Part shown: positions 7,523 through 16,877 of the stretch, piece by piece
How positions within the stretch are numbered: the first letter of the stretch is position 1
How the letters are laid out: each line of letters opens with the position of its first letter
Source of the DNA: an uncultured Flavobacterium sp.
Lineage (GTDB): Bacteria > Bacteroidota > Bacteroidia > Flavobacteriales > Flavobacteriaceae
Length of the DNA: 64,000 bases
Assembly: GCA_937773775.1 (NCBI GenBank)
Contig: CALJVL010000006.1
Location: 1-64,000, forward strand
Direction: 5' to 3'
Translations under genes and position numbers: made by a program
Notes under the pieces: generated by a model
Told to the model about the DNA's origin: nothing
Databases searched by the model: none
What the model saw: only the letters and a program-made list of their open reading frames with translations

Positions 7523-9394
7523 ATGGGAAAATCATTAGAGGAAGTAAACGAGTCGGTTTCTACGCTAAATAAGAAATCAGTATTCCGAAAAATACTAGCC
7601 TTTTTTGGCCCTGCTTACCTTATCAGTGTTGGCTATATGGATCCGGGAAACTGGGCTACAGACATTGCCGGCGGAAGCCAATTTGGTTATTCCTTACTTT
7701 GGGTTTTATTGATGAGTAACATCATGGCTTTGTTGTTGCAAAGTTTGAGTGCTCGACTGGGAATTGTAACTCAACGGGATTTGGCACAAGCCTCGCGCGA
7801 GACCTATTCGCCCTTTATCAATTACATTCTTTACTTTTTGGCTGAGGTTGCTATCGCAGCCTGCGATTTGGCTGAGGTTTTAGGAATGGCTATCGGGATT
7901 AACTTATTATTCGATATCCCACTTATCGAAGGGGTGATGATTACCGTTTTGGATACTTTTTTATTGTTGTTTCTGATTAATAAAGGCATCCGGAAAATGG
8001 AAGCTTTTATCATTACATTGGTGATGGTAATTGGGGCTTCTTTTATTTTCGAAATGATTTTTGCGCAACCGGAAATGGACAAAGTGATTTTAGGTTTAAT
8101 TCCGTCGATGCCAAATGAAACTGCTTTATATATCGCCATCGGAATCATTGGAGCTACTGTTATGCCTCACAATTTGTACCTGCATTCTTCATTGGTGCAA
8201 ACCAGAAAATACGACCGAAGCAAGGCCGGAATAAAACAGGCCTTAAAATACAATTTCATAGATTCTACCATTGCCCTCAATTTGGCCTTTTTGGTAAATG
8301 CGGCGATTTTAATTTTGGCGGCAGCTACATTTTATAAAGTCGGAATGTACCATGTTGCTGAAATTCAAGATGCACATAAATTTCTGGCTCCGCTTTTGGG
8401 AACCAAGTGGGCTCCTATTTTATTTGCTGTAGCCTTAATCGCAGCGGGGCAAAGTTCAACCATAACTGGGACACTGGCGGGGCAAATTATCATGGAGGGG
8501 TATTTAAATTTAAGAATCCAACCCTGGGTGCGTAGAATCATAACACGATTGATTGCCATTGTACCAGCAGTTATTGTGATTACCATTTTTGGTGAAGGCG
8601 TGACGGGGAAATTACTAATTTTGAGTCAGGTGATTTTGAGTTTGCAACTTGGTTTTGCCATCATTCCGCTAATCCATTTTGTAAGTGATAAATCAAAAAT
8701 GCATGGGTTTCATATCAGTAAATTAACGCAAGTTGCCTCTTGGACCGTGGCTACCATAATTGTCATTTTAAACGGTAAGTTAGTTTATGATGAAATTACC
8801 GGATGGCTTGCCGCTTCAGAAAACCCTGTCGTACTATGGTTGACAGTGGTTCCATTAGCATTTAGTTTCCTGATTCTATTGCTTTACATTGTGTTCAAAC
8901 CATTCGCTTCGAAATCTAAAATCGATATTCACAATCATTCGCCACATAGTTTAAAACTTAAGTTTTCTGAGTCTGGAAGTACGCTTAAAAAGAATATTGC
9001 TGTGACTGTAGATTTTTCTGATGCTGATGAATTGGCTTTGAATAGTGCTTTTGCATTGGGTGGAATAGAAGCAAAATATACGCTGATTCATGTTGTGGAG
9101 ACTGTTGGTGCTATGATTTTTGGTGACAACGTAGATGACCACGAAACCTCAATCGATGAAAAATTATTAGAGCAATACAAAGACATGCTTTCAGAAAAAG
9201 GATTTACGGTAGAAATACAGTTGGGCTTTGGAAAACCAAATAAGGTCATTCCAGACATTATCAATAAGGGAGATTTCGATATTTTGGTCATGGGAACACA
9301 CGGCCATACAGGTTTCAAGGATTTAATTTTTGGTACCACAGTTGATAAGCTACGTCACAAAATTTCAATCCCGCTATTTATAGTTAAAAATTAA
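7523..9394 (+). CDS. mntH: Nramp divalent-metal transporter fused to a UspA domain
   Basis: The 623-residue inner-membrane protein imports Mn2+ and/or Fe2+ with protons. Residues 1-460 form the Nramp core, with the metal-binding DPGN at residues 40-43 and the MPHNLYLHS motif in helix 6 (about 215). From about 485 a universal-stress domain follows (KNIAVTVDFS...), ending with the nucleotide-binding pattern GTHGHTGFKDLIFGT. Classical MntH lacks this tail; Nramp-Usp fusions are known in Bacteroidota. It is divergent from a TonB receptor and followed 91 bases later by an MntR-like regulator. Regulation by that repressor through the 7447-7472 repeat is likely. Mn versus Fe preference is not proven. 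Confidence 0.92.
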   Translation: MGKSLEEVNESVSTLNKKSVFRKILAFFGPAYLISVGYMDPGNWATDIAGGSQFGYSLLWVLLMSNIMALLLQSLSARLGIVTQRDLAQASRETYSPFINYILYFLAEVAIAACDLAEVLGMAIGINLLFDIPLIEGVMITVLDTFLLLFLINKGIRKMEAFIITLVMVIGASFIFEMIFAQPEMDKVILGLIPSMPNETALYIAIGIIGATVMPHNLYLHSSLVQTRKYDRSKAGIKQALKYNFIDSTIALNLAFLVNAAILILAAATFYKVGMYHVAEIQDAHKFLAPLLGTKWAPILFAVALIAAGQSSTITGTLAGQIIMEGYLNLRIQPWVRRIITRLIAIVPAVIVITIFGEGVTGKLLILSQVILSLQLGFAIIPLIHFVSDKSKMHGFHISKLTQVASWTVATIIVILNGKLVYDEITGWLAASENPVVLWLTVVPLAFSFLILLLYIVFKPFASKSKIDIHNHSPHSLKLKFSESGSTLKKNIAVTVDFSDADELALNSAFALGGIEAKYTLIHVVETVGAMIFGDNVDDHETSIDEKLLEQYKDMLSEKGFTVEIQLGFGKPNKVIPDIINKGDFDILVMGTHGHTGFKDLIFGTTVDKLRHKISIPLFIVKN

Positions 9395-9485
9395 AATAAT
9401 TAGAAGCTACTTCCCCATATGTGCTATATCTGTTTAAAGAAAAGGATAAAAGATATCGCTATTATCGGGGCTAAAAAATATAAAG

Positions 9486-10139
9486 ATGACATTATCAGAA
9501 GAGAACTACCTCAAAACCATTTACCATATTACAGTTGTTTCAAATTCTGAAGTGAGCACTAACGCCATCGCCGAAATGATGGAGACTAAAGCTTCCTCGG
9601 TAACTGATATGATAAAGAAACTGGCTGAAAAGGACTTGGTTAATTATAAAAAGTACCAAGGGGTTTATTTAACGGATAAGGGTAAACTAGCTGCTAAAAT
9701 GATTGTGAGGAAGCACCGTCTTTGGGAGGTTTTCTTAGTAGAAAAATTAGATTTCTCTTGGGATGAGGTACATGATATTGCCGAGCAATTGGAACATATA
9801 AAATCAGAAAAACTAATCAATAAATTAGATAATTTTCTGGGAAACCCTACCACTGACCCACATGGTGATCCAATTCCAAATGTAGAGGGGCAAATCCTTA
9901 AAATTGAGAAGCAATTGCTTTCGGAGTTGTCTGCGAGTCAAAAGGGAACTTGTGTAGGGGTGAAAGACACTTCTTCTGAATTTTTGAAATACTTAGACAA
10001 ACAAAAGATTGCCTTGGGTTCAAAAATAGAAATACTCAGCAAGGAAAGTTTTGACTTGTCATTCAAAATTAGTGTAGACGGCATAGTTTTGACGATTTCA
10101 AATAAAATTGCCAGTAATCTTTTCGTGGAAACGACTTAA
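9486..10139 (+). CDS. DtxR/MntR-family metal-dependent repressor
   Basis: The 217-residue protein has an N-terminal winged helix (about 1-65), a dimerisation/metal domain (about 66-135) and a C-terminal SH3/FeoA-like domain. Likely metal ligands are His77 and Glu81 (RKHRLWE), His96, and the triad Glu100-x-x-Glu103-His104 (AEQLEH). At the position where iron-sensing DtxR/IdeR has Cys102, this protein has Glu, as manganese-sensing Bacillus MntR does (Glu99). The DtxR Met10 position is Asn. This argues for manganese sensing, although the SH3-bearing length is DtxR-like. It lies directly downstream of the Nramp gene and is its likely regulator. Confidence 0.88.
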   Translation: MTLSEENYLKTIYHITVVSNSEVSTNAIAEMMETKASSVTDMIKKLAEKDLVNYKKYQGVYLTDKGKLAAKMIVRKHRLWEVFLVEKLDFSWDEVHDIAEQLEHIKSEKLINKLDNFLGNPTTDPHGDPIPNVEGQILKIEKQLLSELSASQKGTCVGVKDTSSEFLKYLDKQKIALGSKIEILSKESFDLSFKISVDGIVLTISNKIASNLFVETT

Positions 10140-10180
10140 AATAAAAGAAACTATATTTGGACTAATTAAATGAAAACCAA

Positions 10181-10591
10181 ATGAAAAATATTGTTTTTGC
10201 CGTTATACTACTTTTCAGCTTTTCTTTATTTGCCCAAGACAATAAGGATATTAGTTATCTGAAAGTCAAGCAAAATAGCTGCATTAAGAAAAAGGGAAAC
10301 TCGTTGATCTTGAAGGAGACTCTTTCAGATTCGCGCTGTCCAGTAGGTGTAAACTGCATCTGGGCTGGCGAGATAAAAGTCCTGGTTGCTGTATATCAAG
10401 ATAAGAAATTCATCAAAGAGGAAACTTTGATTATTTCTGGTAGTAACGCCAAAGAAAACCTAGCTTGGTTTGCGCAATATTTGCCTGCAGATAAAAGAAA
10501 ACTAAAAAGCATAAACGTTTTGCCTTATCCAAAAGAAGGTGTGAAAATCAAAAGGAAAGACTATTGCATACGGATAGGATATATTAAATAG
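10181..10591 (+). CDS. Small secreted protein with SRCPxGxxCIWAGE motif, function unknown
   Basis: The 136-residue product has a signal peptide (1-18, ending LFAQ). The mature part has four Cys residues, two of them in the compact motif SRCPVGVNCIWAGE around residues 53-66. I have seen this motif in small Bacteroidota secreted proteins and lipoproteins without an assigned role. It begins 41 bases after the regulator gene and may share its transcript. Paired Cys residues in an exported protein next to metal genes suggest a disulfide or a metal site; that is inference only. Confidence 0.65.
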   Translation: MKNIVFAVILLFSFSLFAQDNKDISYLKVKQNSCIKKKGNSLILKETLSDSRCPVGVNCIWAGEIKVLVAVYQDKKFIKEETLIISGSNAKENLAWFAQYLPADKRKLKSINVLPYPKEGVKIKRKDYCIRIGYIK

Positions 10592-10659
10592 GCGAGTTTT
10601 AATCTAGATGATGATCCTGCAATAATGAATGTCCTCGTTATTTTAAAACAGTGTCAAAA

Positions 10660-13119
10660 CTATTTTTTGTCGGGTTTGAAACCTATTAATTTTCGATATT
10701 TTTCTTCGATTTCCTCCAATGCAACTTCAAGATTTTTGTATGTGGTAATGTCTTTTATATTTGCTACTGCAGCAATAACCATGTTGTCTTCATCAACTAT
10801 GGGTCTACCACTTATTAAAACTCGTTTTTTGCCTTTTGTTTCGTTACTTTCAATTATTAATTCAACATTAGCGGTTGACTCGCCTTTTAAGGCTTTGTCT
10901 AAGGGAAGATTTTGGGAAGGAAAAATAGTTTTTTCGTCTGGGTAGTATAAAGAATACTTTGCAGACCAGTCTAGGGTGGTAGGCATTTCAGAATTTTGTT
11001 TTATTCCTATAATTTCTTCCGCCATATGATTAGAAAGGACAATTCGTTTTTGGGTATCGGTAACAACAATTCCCTCACCAATATTTTCTAAGATCAATTT
11101 CAACTTTTGTTCGCTTTGACGCACTAGCCGTTCTGCTTCATTTTTCTCGTTTTCCAGTTTTTTGCTGATTGAGACATTTCTTATAAATGTGATAAAGAAG
11201 TAAGTATCCAGCATTTTCGCTGGTGAAACTGTAAATTCAATTTCAAACTCTACTCTTTTCTTATTAAGAGCAGTTATTTCAATTGTTTTATGAATAATTG
11301 GACTTTGGCCTGTTAAAAGAAAGCTTTGAAGACCTTTGTTAATTCTTTCGCGATGTTGTTCAGGAATAATTAAAACAGCCATAGGTTTCCCTAAAACCTC
11401 GTCGAGAGACCAGCCAAATATTTCTTCGGCTTTAGGGTTCCATCTAACTATATTTTGCTGCTCGTTTATTACAAACTAATGCATTTGGTGCTTCGTTAAA
11501 TATGGTTTGCAACTGATCCTCACTTTCTTTTAGTTTTTGTTCAGCAGCATGTCGCTCAGTAATGTTTCTCATAAGCGATTTATGTCCTAATATCCTATTT
11601 CCTTCCCTTAATTGCATAACGGTCTGCTCAACCCATTTTTGCTCTCTGGATTTGGTAATTATTGGAAATGAATAAAGCGTCTCATTTATTTTGTTTTTAA
11701 ATTGATATAAATAAAACTCATTCACGCGTTGTCGCCATTCAGGTGAAATGAGTTCCGAAATATTCGTGTTTGTCAATTCTTTTTGAGTATAACCTGTTAG
11801 TTTTTGACAAGCTTGATTAATGTAGGTAAAGTTTCCTTTGTAGTCAGTGGTGTGAACAACATCACTACTGTTTTCTACTATGTCACGATATTTTTCTTCA
11901 CTTTTTTGAAGTGTTTCTATAGCTTCGGCCAATTGGCCTGTACGCTCTGCCACCTTTTGTTCTAGGTCTTCATTTAGTTTTGTTATAAGGTTTTCTGATT
12001 TTTTTCTTTCGGTAATATCATGAAACACACACACAGTTCCTGTTATTTTACCAGATAAATCTTTTAGAGGTCTGGCAGATATTATGACAAAATTGCCTTC
12101 TGTCTTTTGATAGTTCTGAACAAACATTTCCATAGAATCGACGTTTTCTCCACGTAACGCTTTCACTAAGGGTAGGTCGTATGTCTCCATTATTTTTTTA
12201 GTATCGGGCCAGAAAATACCATAGGTGTCAGCCCATTTTTCTTCTGGAATATCTAGTAATCCAATTCCAATTATTTTTTCAGATGCGGGGTTCCAAAGAA
12301 GGAATTTTCCATTTTTATCAGCGACGATTAGTCCATCTCCCATGTTTTTAATAACGGATTGTAAAAGAATATTTTGACTACTTAACTGCTCTTTAGAGAT
12401 AACCACTTCGCGGTCTCTTTTCTCAATGTTTTCCAATAACTCATTAAACCCAGTGGCAAGGATGCCAATTTCATCTTTTCCTTCGACAAGCACTCGGATT
12501 TTGTAGTCTGCTGAATCTTTTATCTTTCCGATAACTGCTACTAGGTTTAGTAAGGGTGTCGAAATGTATTTTTTAATAATTATAGCAATTAAAAGAGCAA
12601 GGCTGAGACCAACGATAAGCAATACTAAGCCTAGGCTCAAGACATCCATTTTTATTCGTTTTAACTCCGTTAATTCGAAACGTAGGCAAACAAAACCTAT
12701 TGTCTTATTATCTTTTTTTACTTCGTTATAAACAAAAAGATTTTGGCGGGTAAAGTAGGACCTATTCTCATCTATGGCAGGATAGGAGAACTTGTAAGTT
12801 AGATCCGCCCCCGGTTTAGTATAGGATGCAAAAGCATTACCCTTGCTGTCCAGAATAACGGCATTTAAAATATCATTTTGCGCTTTTAATTCCGACAACA
12901 TTTGTTCGGCTGCAGTATTGTCTAAAGGGGTAAGCGAAGATGCGGCTTTAAAGCTGATTACTTTTGCAATAGCTGCAGAACTGATTACTTTGCGGTCTTT
13001 AAATTCCTTAATATTAATTAATACAAATGCAGTAATGCATATTCCTAATACAAGTGCAGAGGCAAAAACCTGCATCAACATTAGTTTATTTTGATGGATA
13101 TGTTCTGTAGATTTATCAT
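10660..13119 (-). pseudogene. Membrane HAMP-multi-PAS sensor, two frameshifts, no kinase domain
   Basis: Two same-strand reading frames (13081-11444 and about 11480-10660) belong to one sensor of about 815 residues: TM1, a periplasmic sensor of about 115 residues, TM2, HAMP, then four PAS segments with a coiled coil after the first. A one-base insertion at about 11473-11475 (TT to TTT on the coding strand) splits PAS3; ignoring it restores the PAS signature VINEQQNIVRWNPKAEEIFG. At the start, MINLQNISIKIN ends in TAA at 13081, where one base is missing relative to the usual 'SIKxKLMLMQ' continuation; the main frame restarts at an overlapping ATG. No HisKA, HATPase or GGDEF domain follows; the protein ends YRKLIGFKPDKK. 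Confidence 0.8.
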
Positions 13120-13927
13120 TTATTTCTGTTTTTCAATTGTAAAAAATAAAAGGACTCTAAGTAAAGCTGCGGCAGCTTTATTTTCTAATTATTATTGTTA
13201 TCCATCAAAATCATGCTCAACTAATAATGAAGATTTATGCCTTGACAGCTTATTACTTTATTATAATGGCATGTTATAGTAAGAAAAAACTAATTCCGAT
13301 TCGTGATTTTTTCATTGCTTTTATAGTAAGTTCAAATCTTAAAGGGTTGATCTTTAGATAAATATTTACAAGAAACATGATTGACAAAAGGATACAGTAA
13401 TTCAGCTTTTAACGCATACTTCTTCCCGTCAGATTCGTCTTTGGTTAACACTCAATTCGCCTCGTCATTATGATGATAATTGTCAAATAAGCGAGGTGGT
13501 GTTTTGATTGTGATATCTTTTAATTTTAATCGTTTTTCAGGCTGTCTTGGATTGATTTTAATCCAAGTTAAATTTCATAGATTAGTGCTAAATTAAATAG
13601 CGCTCCCGAATTACTAAAGTCACGGCCTTGATAGGCCTGAAAATATATTTAAAAGGACCCCTTAATTTAAATAAGGAATCTATTGAACAAGTATTTAACA
13701 ATGCAATTACCTGAAAATCAGAACGTATTTGTAGATTAGGGCATAGTAAAGCTAGTAAAAAAAAATTAGCTTAAATTAATACTTATTATTTTAGTTTTTT
13801 TGATTAAGATATAGCTCATTTTTTTTTAAGTTAATTCGGTTTTGAAAAAATTTATAGGGATAAAAAAAAGAGGCTGTTCTTTGTGCGTTTTTACTTAAGG
13901 CGTAAAAAAAGGTAGGTTTATTTTTTA
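13120..13927. other. Gene-free, AT-rich stretch with scattered inverted repeats
   Basis: About 800 bases without a supportable gene on either strand. Visible items are a TGATAATTGTCA element at 13474-13485 (two mismatches from perfect symmetry, one base different from the palindrome upstream of feoA) and a TTGGATT/AATCCAA inverted repeat at 13547-13566. The stretch precedes a decayed peptide gene, so it may be the remains of lost DNA. I could not recover a protein from it. Confidence 0.6.
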
Positions 13928-14030
13928 TTAGTAACCACAGTTGTTTTTACCAAATCTTTTACCAGAGTTCTTCTTTTTTTAAAAGAGTTTTCAATTAGAA
14001 ATGCAAGTGCAATTTCGAGTACTATAGTAG
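13928..14030 (-). pseudogene. Decayed copy of the FeoB-associated Cys-rich membrane peptide
   Basis: On the minus strand the segment encodes VLEIALAFLIENSFKKR in one frame and SGKRFGKNNCGY in another, each aligning to the intact 42-residue peptide at 16684-16812 (ALGIALAFLIKKFFLKKKK, then NCG). A run of about 20 bases (14015 back to 13996) is nearly identical in both copies. The decayed copy has lost its start codon, is frameshifted between the membrane helix and the tail, and keeps only one of the four Cys residues. It lies just downstream of the broken FecA-type receptor, as the intact copy does for the intact receptor. Confidence 0.75.
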
Positions 14031-14062
14031 TTGAGAGAGCTTAAACCTCTTTGTAGAAGAAT

Positions 14063-14096
14063 AAAAAAAAGGTTTTCATTTGAAAACCTTTTTTTT
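14063..14096. terminator. Terminator downstream of the broken FecA-type receptor
   Basis: A-run, GGTTTTCA, TGAAAACC, T-run: a perfect stem with an A8/T8 border, ending 17 bases from the receptor stop codon. Confidence 0.85.
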
Positions 14097-14112
14097 AATA
14101 AATAATATTCAC

Positions 14113-16345
14113 TTAAAATTTTGCGCCAACTGAAAGGTAGAATGTTTGAGCTTCGCCAGGTAAAATTCCTGGTCCAGGATAACCGCTAGCTCTTCGGGTT
14201 GTATACTGCTCGTTAAATACATTATTAATTCCTGCTTTCAGGTTGTAATTTTTCTTGAATTTATATTCGGTTGATAAGTCAAATACTTGATAACCGTCGA
14301 GGTAAACCTGTAACGCCGTTAGCAGATGGTGCTGTGGTATTGTTTGCATCTGTAAAAACTCTACCAGACATGCGGTACTGCATCGTGCTTGAAAATTGAC
14401 TGTTACTCCATGAAAGGCCTAAATTGTGAATGTATCTTGGAGCATTTTCTACTCGATTGCCCGAAAGGTTATTTTCGGTAATGGTTGTATTTTGTCCCGT
14501 TCCCGACGAAGTGAAGGTTTGGAAATCCCCGTAGCGACTATCAATAAAACTCATCGAAGCAAAAAAGTCTAAGGCACCGTATTTTTTATCCATGGATAAT
14601 AATCGGGTAACATTCAAATTAAAAAACCCTTCAATCCCTTTGTTTACTGTTTCTCCTAAATTAGTTCTGAAAAGAAAAGTACCTTGCGTTGGATCATTGT
14701 TTACAAATTGTGTTACTCCACCAATACGGTTGTTGTAACTCAAATAAAACAAGCTTAAATCAAAATTCAAATAGTTTTTGAAGTTACCCCTAAATCCTAA
14801 ATCGGCATTAAAACCACTGGCATCTTTTAAGTTGGGATCAATTACATCTGTTACTGCGGGTGGTGTTAGGTCTGAAAACAATACAGGTCTGAAAGCTTGA
14901 GTAATATTAGCATATACATTGGTAGTGTTAAACTTATACTCGATGCCCAATCCAAAAAGGGACTTATTTCTCACTAATGTTTCTTGAGGAATAGGTACGT
15001 CGATTCCTTGTGAAACTCCAAATCTTCCTTGGCCCACGGAGGTAATATGTTCGTAGCGGATGCCGGGAGTGACACTAAATTTTTCGGTTACTCTAAACTG
15101 GTTTTCTGCAAAAAGCGCAACATTTTCAGTTGTAAAATCTAAATCCCTAGGATAAGCTCCCTCTATACTCAGATCGAAATCATTTCCGGTAGTACCGCGT
15201 CCTTGTTGTTGTCTTGTTGTGTTTGCTTTGTACAATCTGGCACCAAATGCCAAGTGTTGTTTGGTTTTTCCTAAATTATATTCTAGAATATTTCTATTTT
15301 CAACACCAAAGTTTTGGTAGAAATCACGATCAACGCGTCGATTAGCTAAGCTGTTTGTTGTTGGATTAACAGCATCTGCCATATTCGGAGTAGCGGTGAA
15401 ACCGACACTATTTCGCTCACCAACCAAACCAAATAATTTGGTGTTAGAGCTTAATCTTGAAGTTATTTTTGTGTCAAAATTCAATGAAAATACATTCCAA
15501 GGGGTGCCAAACCAATTACGACCGCGTACCGATTGTCTTGGGTTTTCATCAAATTGTACATCAGTTAAACCACCTGGCTGCTGCATATCATAATTCATAT
15601 TGGTATACTCGGCTGATATTTTTGTTTTATTAGTGAAGCGATACTCGATAAATGCATGTGTGTTTCGCACTGAATACTCGTTATTTTCTCTCCAACCGTC
15701 AGCACTCCTCGAATGGTTGTATGAGTAATAAGAGAATTTTTTAATTGTTCCTCCAATGGCGTTGTAGCTACTCATCAACCCATAGCTTCCAACTGTATTT
15801 TGAGTTTCAAAAGTAAATTCTTTTTCGGTTTCTCTTTTAAGCACATAATTCAACATACCGCCAAACTGAGGGCCAAACTGCAAGGATGCACCACCACGAA
15901 TCAATTCTATTGTTTCAACCGCCTCCATTGGTGGATTGTAGTATGCTTCTGGATACCCAAATACATCAGAAGAAATGTCGTAGCCGTTTTGTCTTGTATT
16001 TAGTTCCCAACTTCTGTTCGGACTTAAACCTCTTACACCAACATTGATTTGAATGCCAGAACCTTCATTTTCCCAAATGTTTACACCGGGAATTCTTGAA
16101 AAAATTTCTCTGGCATTATTCGTAGCAAAGTTTCCGTTGATGCTAGAAAGTCGCACTACTTCATTTTTTTTACCTGAAAAAAGCGTGTTGTTTTTGATCT
16201 CAGGCAAACGTTCTGGACTTTGTTTTTTTGGAGTAACTATAACAGGTGACAATTCTTTGATAGTGTCATTCTGTGTTAAATTATTATTTTGGGCGTAAAT
16301 TTGCGCCGAAACAAAAAGGACCAGTAGCGAAAAAGAAAACTTCAT
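14113..16345 (-). pseudogene. FecA-type TonB-dependent receptor broken near its C-terminus
   Basis: The main frame (688 codons) carries a signal peptide, a plug (GVRGLSPNRS, then LIRGGASLQFGPQFGG) and most of a barrel, the layout of FecA-like ferric-siderophore receptors. A one-base insertion at 14304-14306 (GGTTACC to GGTTTACC on the coding strand) replaces the last part with a short false tail. In the next frame the missing end is intact (YLDGYQVFDLSTEYKF... to ...FYLSVGAKF, stop at 14113). The repaired protein would be 743 residues with a terminal Phe. Without the last strands the barrel should not close. The promoter region is well preserved, so the break is recent, or it is an assembly error. 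Confidence 0.82.
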
Positions 16346-16353
16346 ATTTATTC

Positions 16354-16414
16354 TTATTTAGATTAATTCTATGGTGCAAATATAGAACCCTAATCTTATT
16401 TAGACAAGGTAAAA
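16354..16414 (-). promoter_or_regulatory. Promoter with two operator-like sites for the broken FecA-type receptor
   Basis: On the minus strand TTG (16405-16407), 20 bases, then TATATTTG (16377-16384): an exact -33/-7 pair. One TTATTTAGA word (16396-16404) covers the -33 region. A second, in TTATTTAGATTAATTCTA (16354-16371), lies just downstream of the expected transcript start. Both positions suit a repressor. The block is nearly identical to 19111-19172. Confidence 0.75.
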
Positions 16415-16683
16415 ATAGCGATTGAAGGAACTTTAACATTCGTTTATTGAGTCATAGTAGTGTCTGACGATTTGAAAAAGAAGTTTGACTCGTTTTTGCT
16501 GCTGAAAAGAAGTAATTTGTATGTTGAAGGGAAAGGTGCGGGTGTTAATTCTGAATGTAAGGATTCGAAATTTATTGAAAACAGGACATTGCTTTTATAA
16601 AAAAATGTAAAGTCCTTTGGGGGTTTAGTAGTCAGTAAAAAAATTAAAAAATCATTCGGAATGTAGCGTCATTGAAAGTTTGG
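16415..16683. other. Spacer between receptor promoter and Cys-rich peptide
   Basis: AT-rich spacer with no supportable gene. A weak AGGAC/GTCCT inverted repeat (about 16584-16617) is the only structure noted. Confidence 0.5.
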
Positions 16684-16812
16684 TTAATGACAGCCACAGC
16701 CGTCGTCACCACAATTTTTAGCGGATTTTTTCTTTTTCAAAAAGAATTTTTTAATTAGAAATGCAAGTGCAATTCCGAGTGCCATAAAGGCTATAATTTC
16801 TTGAATATCCAT
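16684..16812 (-). CDS. FeoB-associated Cys-rich membrane peptide
   Basis: This 42-residue product (MDIQEIIAFMALGIALAFLI, a Lys-rich stretch, then NCGDDGCGCH) matches the small FeoB-associated Cys-rich membrane proteins: one N-terminal helix, a basic cytoplasmic segment, and a Cys-rich tail (Cys34, 39, 41 plus His42). Such peptides are thought to help FeoB-mediated ferrous iron import, perhaps by handing over iron; their mechanism is not established. feoAB lies 2.4 kb upstream on the same strand with a receptor gene in between. TATTTTTG, matching the -7 consensus, ends very close to the ATG, so the leader would be short or absent. A decayed second copy is at 13928-14030. Confidence 0.85.
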   Translation of the reverse strand: MDIQEIIAFMALGIALAFLIKKFFLKKKKSAKNCGDDGCGCH

Positions 16813-16826
16813 ACTGCAAAAATAAG

Positions 16827-16853
16827 AAAAAGCAACCGAATGGGTTGCTTTTT
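16827..16853. terminator. Terminator downstream of the intact FecA-type receptor
   Basis: AAAAAGCAACC, loop GAAT, GGGTTGCTTTTT: a strong hairpin with flanking A and T tracts. On the minus strand it follows the receptor stop codon and separates it from the Cys-rich peptide gene. Confidence 0.88.
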
Positions 16854-16877
16854 AGAGTTAAACTAATGACAAAATTT

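Noticed and set aside
10660..13119. Programmed frameshifting in the PAS gene
   Set aside because: The site TTAGTTTGTAAT has no slippery heptamer or stimulatory structure, and a second lesion of opposite sign lies at the start.
13120..13927. Possible hidden gene in the 800-base gap
   Set aside because: No frame on either strand is longer than about 60 codons with a plausible start, and none shows protein-like composition.
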